DNA of 64,000 nt, from the NCBI GenBank assembly GCA_029204225.1, contig CM055099.1, positions 47,118,542 to 47,182,541 of the forward strand, given 5' to 3'. The notes beneath the pieces were generated by a model. The model saw only the letters and a list, made by a program, of their open reading frames with translations. It was not told the origin of the DNA and searched no databases. The number at the start of each line of letters is the position of its first letter. The first letter of the stretch is position 1. This DNA is from Diphasiastrum complanatum. Its lineage: Eukaryota > Streptophyta > Lycopodiopsida > Lycopodiales > Lycopodiaceae. Below are positions 59,269 through 64,000 of this stretch, piece after piece. A program made the position numbers and the translations under genes.

Positions 59269-60491
59269 TGTTGGATTAGTCTCCTTCTTACTAATCGACT
59301 AATCGATTTTATTCTTTATCTGTTGTTTATCCAGTTCTGTGTGTTTCGTGTCTTTACATAGTCTGCAGTTTTACAAGTGTTTTTACACAGTCTGCAGAAT
59401 TACACGAAGTTTTACAACAGTGTCTCATTTTTTCTCACTTCGGCTTTTTGGCATTTTTGCGAAACTGTCGCTTGTCAAGAATCTCGTAGAAAAATTTGCC
59501 TGTCAGGATTTGTGAGCAGATATGCAGAGTCACATTAGTCGCTAAGGAAATGACTCTAGAAAAGTTTGGGGCAATCCTAAATGCGTTTTTAAGACACTAT
59601 CGGGTTTTTTGCAAAATTTCGACAATGTCGCATTTTTGCGACAATGTCGCCTGTGGCTGTTTTAGTTCATTTCTACAGAAGTGACCGTTTGGTTCATTTA
59701 TGCAGACAGACGCTTTACGACCAATTTCCACCGCTTATCAACAATCAATGACAAGAAACCGAATGGATGTCAGCGGATACCAGCCAACTGGCAATCGCAA
59801 TTGACAACCTTATTTCTTAGTATAAATAGCTGTTCATATTCATACAGTTTCAATCAGTCAAAAGAAGATGTTCATTAAGCATTTGAATACTTAGTTCTCT
59901 CTCTCTCTCTCTCTCTCTCAAGCCTGTGAGCTTGAACACTCCTGAGCATTCTAGCTCACTTCTTAGAGTTATTTAAAGATTGCTATTGTGCTATTGCTTA
60001 TCAGCATTACGCTTAATTCAGACTTTCATTTTAGCCACTCAGAAATTGTTTATAGTACGTGGCTTCGATCCGCAATTTATTGTAGTCATTTATTTTTGTT
60101 TTGGTTTTATACTGAATCAATACTATCTTCTATTGCGTTCAGCTTCGTCTCAGAATTTATGCATTTCCGTAATTCTTCGCGACTAATTATTTGTCTAGTG
60201 ATTCGCGACAAATTATTTGTCTAATGTTTCGATGCTCAATGTTTGGCTACGTAATCATTGTAGTACTAATGATTTCAAAGTTAGTTACTATAAGATCGAA
60301 TGTGATTTCTATCACTATTGTTTTGTTCAAAATTGATAGGCCCTAGTCATGCATAGAGAAAGAGAAAGATAAGTTTATTCCGTTGTGCACGAAAAGTTTT
60401 AATTCTTGTCACTCGAATATTTTTCATTTGTTTCTTTTCGAGTTCGCTTCTTTTCGAGTTCGACCTATCTTTCACACACCTCTTTCCGACA
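59269..60491 (+). repeat. 3' LTR, 1223 bp
   Basis: It begins TGTTGGATTAG after the purine tract and ends TTTCCGACA. TATAAATAGC is at about 59820 and (CT)~12 at 59895-59918. The U3 contains short GCGACAATGTCGC-type inverted repeats near 59620-59650. Confidence 0.88.
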
Positions 60492-63070
<2,579 letters not shown>

Positions 63071-63300
63071 AATGATAAGGATTATTTTGTCATCAGGACA
63101 AGTATACATTCACCTATCCTCATAAGGCATGATAGGAGAACCAATGAAAACATGATTTATCACTTGAAGAACCAATAATTATGATAATGATAATGATTAT
63201 TTTGTCATCGGGACAAGTATACATTCACCTATCCTCATAAGGCATGACAGGAGAACCAGTGCAAACATGAGTTATCACTTGAAGTAGCCATCAGTGGACT
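63071..63300. repeat. ~115-bp tandem duplication
   Basis: Copies start at about 63071 and 63186 (AATGATAAGGATTATTTTGT / AATGATAATGATTATTTTGT). Both contain GGACAAGTATACATTCACCT and CTCATAAGGCATGA with few differences. Confidence 0.88.
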
Positions 63301-63653
63301 ATACATGATTCATAGTTATATTGGCGCTCGTTGTATGCATGCATATTTATCTAACTCATGCTTTATCTAGCTCATGTTATTTGGCTTTTGAACAGCATTC
63401 CAAAACACAAAATTTGCAAAGATCAGATGCAGTAAAATATGCAAACTATTATGGATCTAGTTAGATTGAGCAACCAAGCCATCCCAACGAGCCATCAAAG
63501 AGGCTGACTGGTGAAATCTTTTTGAGGCTTTAAAGCAAAAATTTCTATGCCTCATGCCTTTAAGTATCGTATGTGATGTGTAAGTTGAAAGAGAACAAGT
63601 CAAAGGTACATATTGACAGGAGATTTGGTTGGTGTTTCTTTCTGAGTAGTTTT

Positions 63654-63790
63654 GCAAGTTGGACATGCCTTTTTTTCCATTGTCACATGCTTTCTGCACA
63701 TTCGATACAAACGTTGGCATGGCCGCATGCTTCGAAGTAGGCGTTATCTGGCCCAAATTCACACATGCAAACACCACACACATTGTTCTG
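63654..63790 (-). pseudogene. RING-finger (C3HC4-type) pseudogene fragment
   Basis: On the minus strand the frame NNVCGVCMCEFGPDNAYFEA, CGHANVCIECAESM, stop, QWKK, then after a one-base shift in an A7 run KACPTCK reproduces a complete RING consensus (C-x2-C, C-x-H-x2-C-x2-C, C-P-x-C). An in-frame TGA and the A7 frameshift break it. RING fingers are E3 ubiquitin ligase modules (family knowledge). The parent family is not identified. A 128-codon frame overlapping it (63843-63457) is in another phase and is a shadow. Confidence 0.65.
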
Positions 63791-64000
63791 CATACGCTGT
63801 ATAAGCACTGTCTCAGAATCTTAGCTAGGACGTAACCAGACACCAGGATTATTTTTCTTCATTACTAAAACTACAACGATTTTGCCTAAGAGTAACTTGT
63901 TGATCCACATATCTAAAAATACCTTCATGAAGTTTTAAACAAGAAAAGAGATCAAATGTAGAAGTGGTGAAGGTATTTACATTAGTGCTTTCATTGTCAG

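Larger units (their letters stand above)
56356..60491 (+). mobile_element. Decayed, internally deleted Ty1/copia element
   Basis: The 5' LTR survives only from about 56356 to 57059; the 3' LTR is 59269-60491 (TGTTGGATTAG...CTTTCCGACA). The primer site TGGTATCAGAGC follows the 5' LTR at 57060 exactly, and the purine tract TAAGGGGGAG precedes the 3' LTR at 59259-59268. Both LTRs carry TATAAATAGC with CT-repeats just downstream. The interior is only about 2.2 kb, from gag start to RNase H with most of gag, protease and integrase missing. Confidence 0.9.

Overview
The window looks like a gene-poor, repeat-rich nuclear segment of a land plant. The evidence is a plant-type Rab8/RABE GTPase, a plant-type FMN-dependent NAD(P)H:quinone reductase with short GT-AG introns, several Ty1/copia retrotransposons with tRNA-iMet primer sites, CACTA-type transposase relics and a decayed 18S-ITS1 rDNA copy. 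Very long (CT)n/(AC)n tracts, wide AT-rich spacers and a relic resembling Replitron HUH transposons make a large-genome non-flowering lineage (fern, lycophyte, bryophyte or gymnosperm) my guess. The species is not determined.

Layout. 1-5.2 kb: microsatellites, minisatellites and at least two Helitron-like elements joined head to tail. 5.8-7.8 kb: CACTA-type coding relics. 9.0-9.8 kb: a decayed HUH-endonuclease transposase. 11.3-11.9 kb: an intact, intron-free RABE gene (minus). 14.8-16.5 kb: 18S/ITS1 rDNA pseudogene. 17.2-18.2 kb: second CACTA-associated gene copy. 18.7-19.1 kb: palindrome cluster. 20.0-21.4 kb: scrambled GSK3/SHAGGY kinase pseudogene and a copia integrase scrap. 23.4-24.3 kb: fragment of a large non-coding LTR element. 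24.7-27.9 kb: a divergent histone H3 fold next to a multi-exon Ulp1-like protease, set among repeated stem-loops. 28.2-29.7 kb: unrecognised coding remnants on the minus strand. 29.8-30.2 kb: third CACTA-associated copy. 31.9-33.1 kb: three-exon quinone reductase gene followed by partial copies of its own 3' end. 36.4-37.1 kb: copia scrap.

From 37.5 to 60.5 kb the window is mostly nested or adjacent LTR elements: a young complete-ended copia element with a 726-aa gag-protease ORF but no integrase, RT or RNase H domain (5-bp target duplication GGATG), a 5.8-kb non-coding LTR element, a truncated second copy of it fused to a copia integrase fragment, and a deleted copia element retaining RT and RNase H relics. 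60.5-64 kb: spacer with tandem repeats and a broken RING-finger sequence.

Only two genes look intact and host-like: RABE and the quinone reductase. Everything else with coding signal is transposon-derived or decayed, except possibly the H3-fold/Ulp1 locus, which is the most unusual object here. All homology calls come from reading translated motifs by eye; no database search was run.
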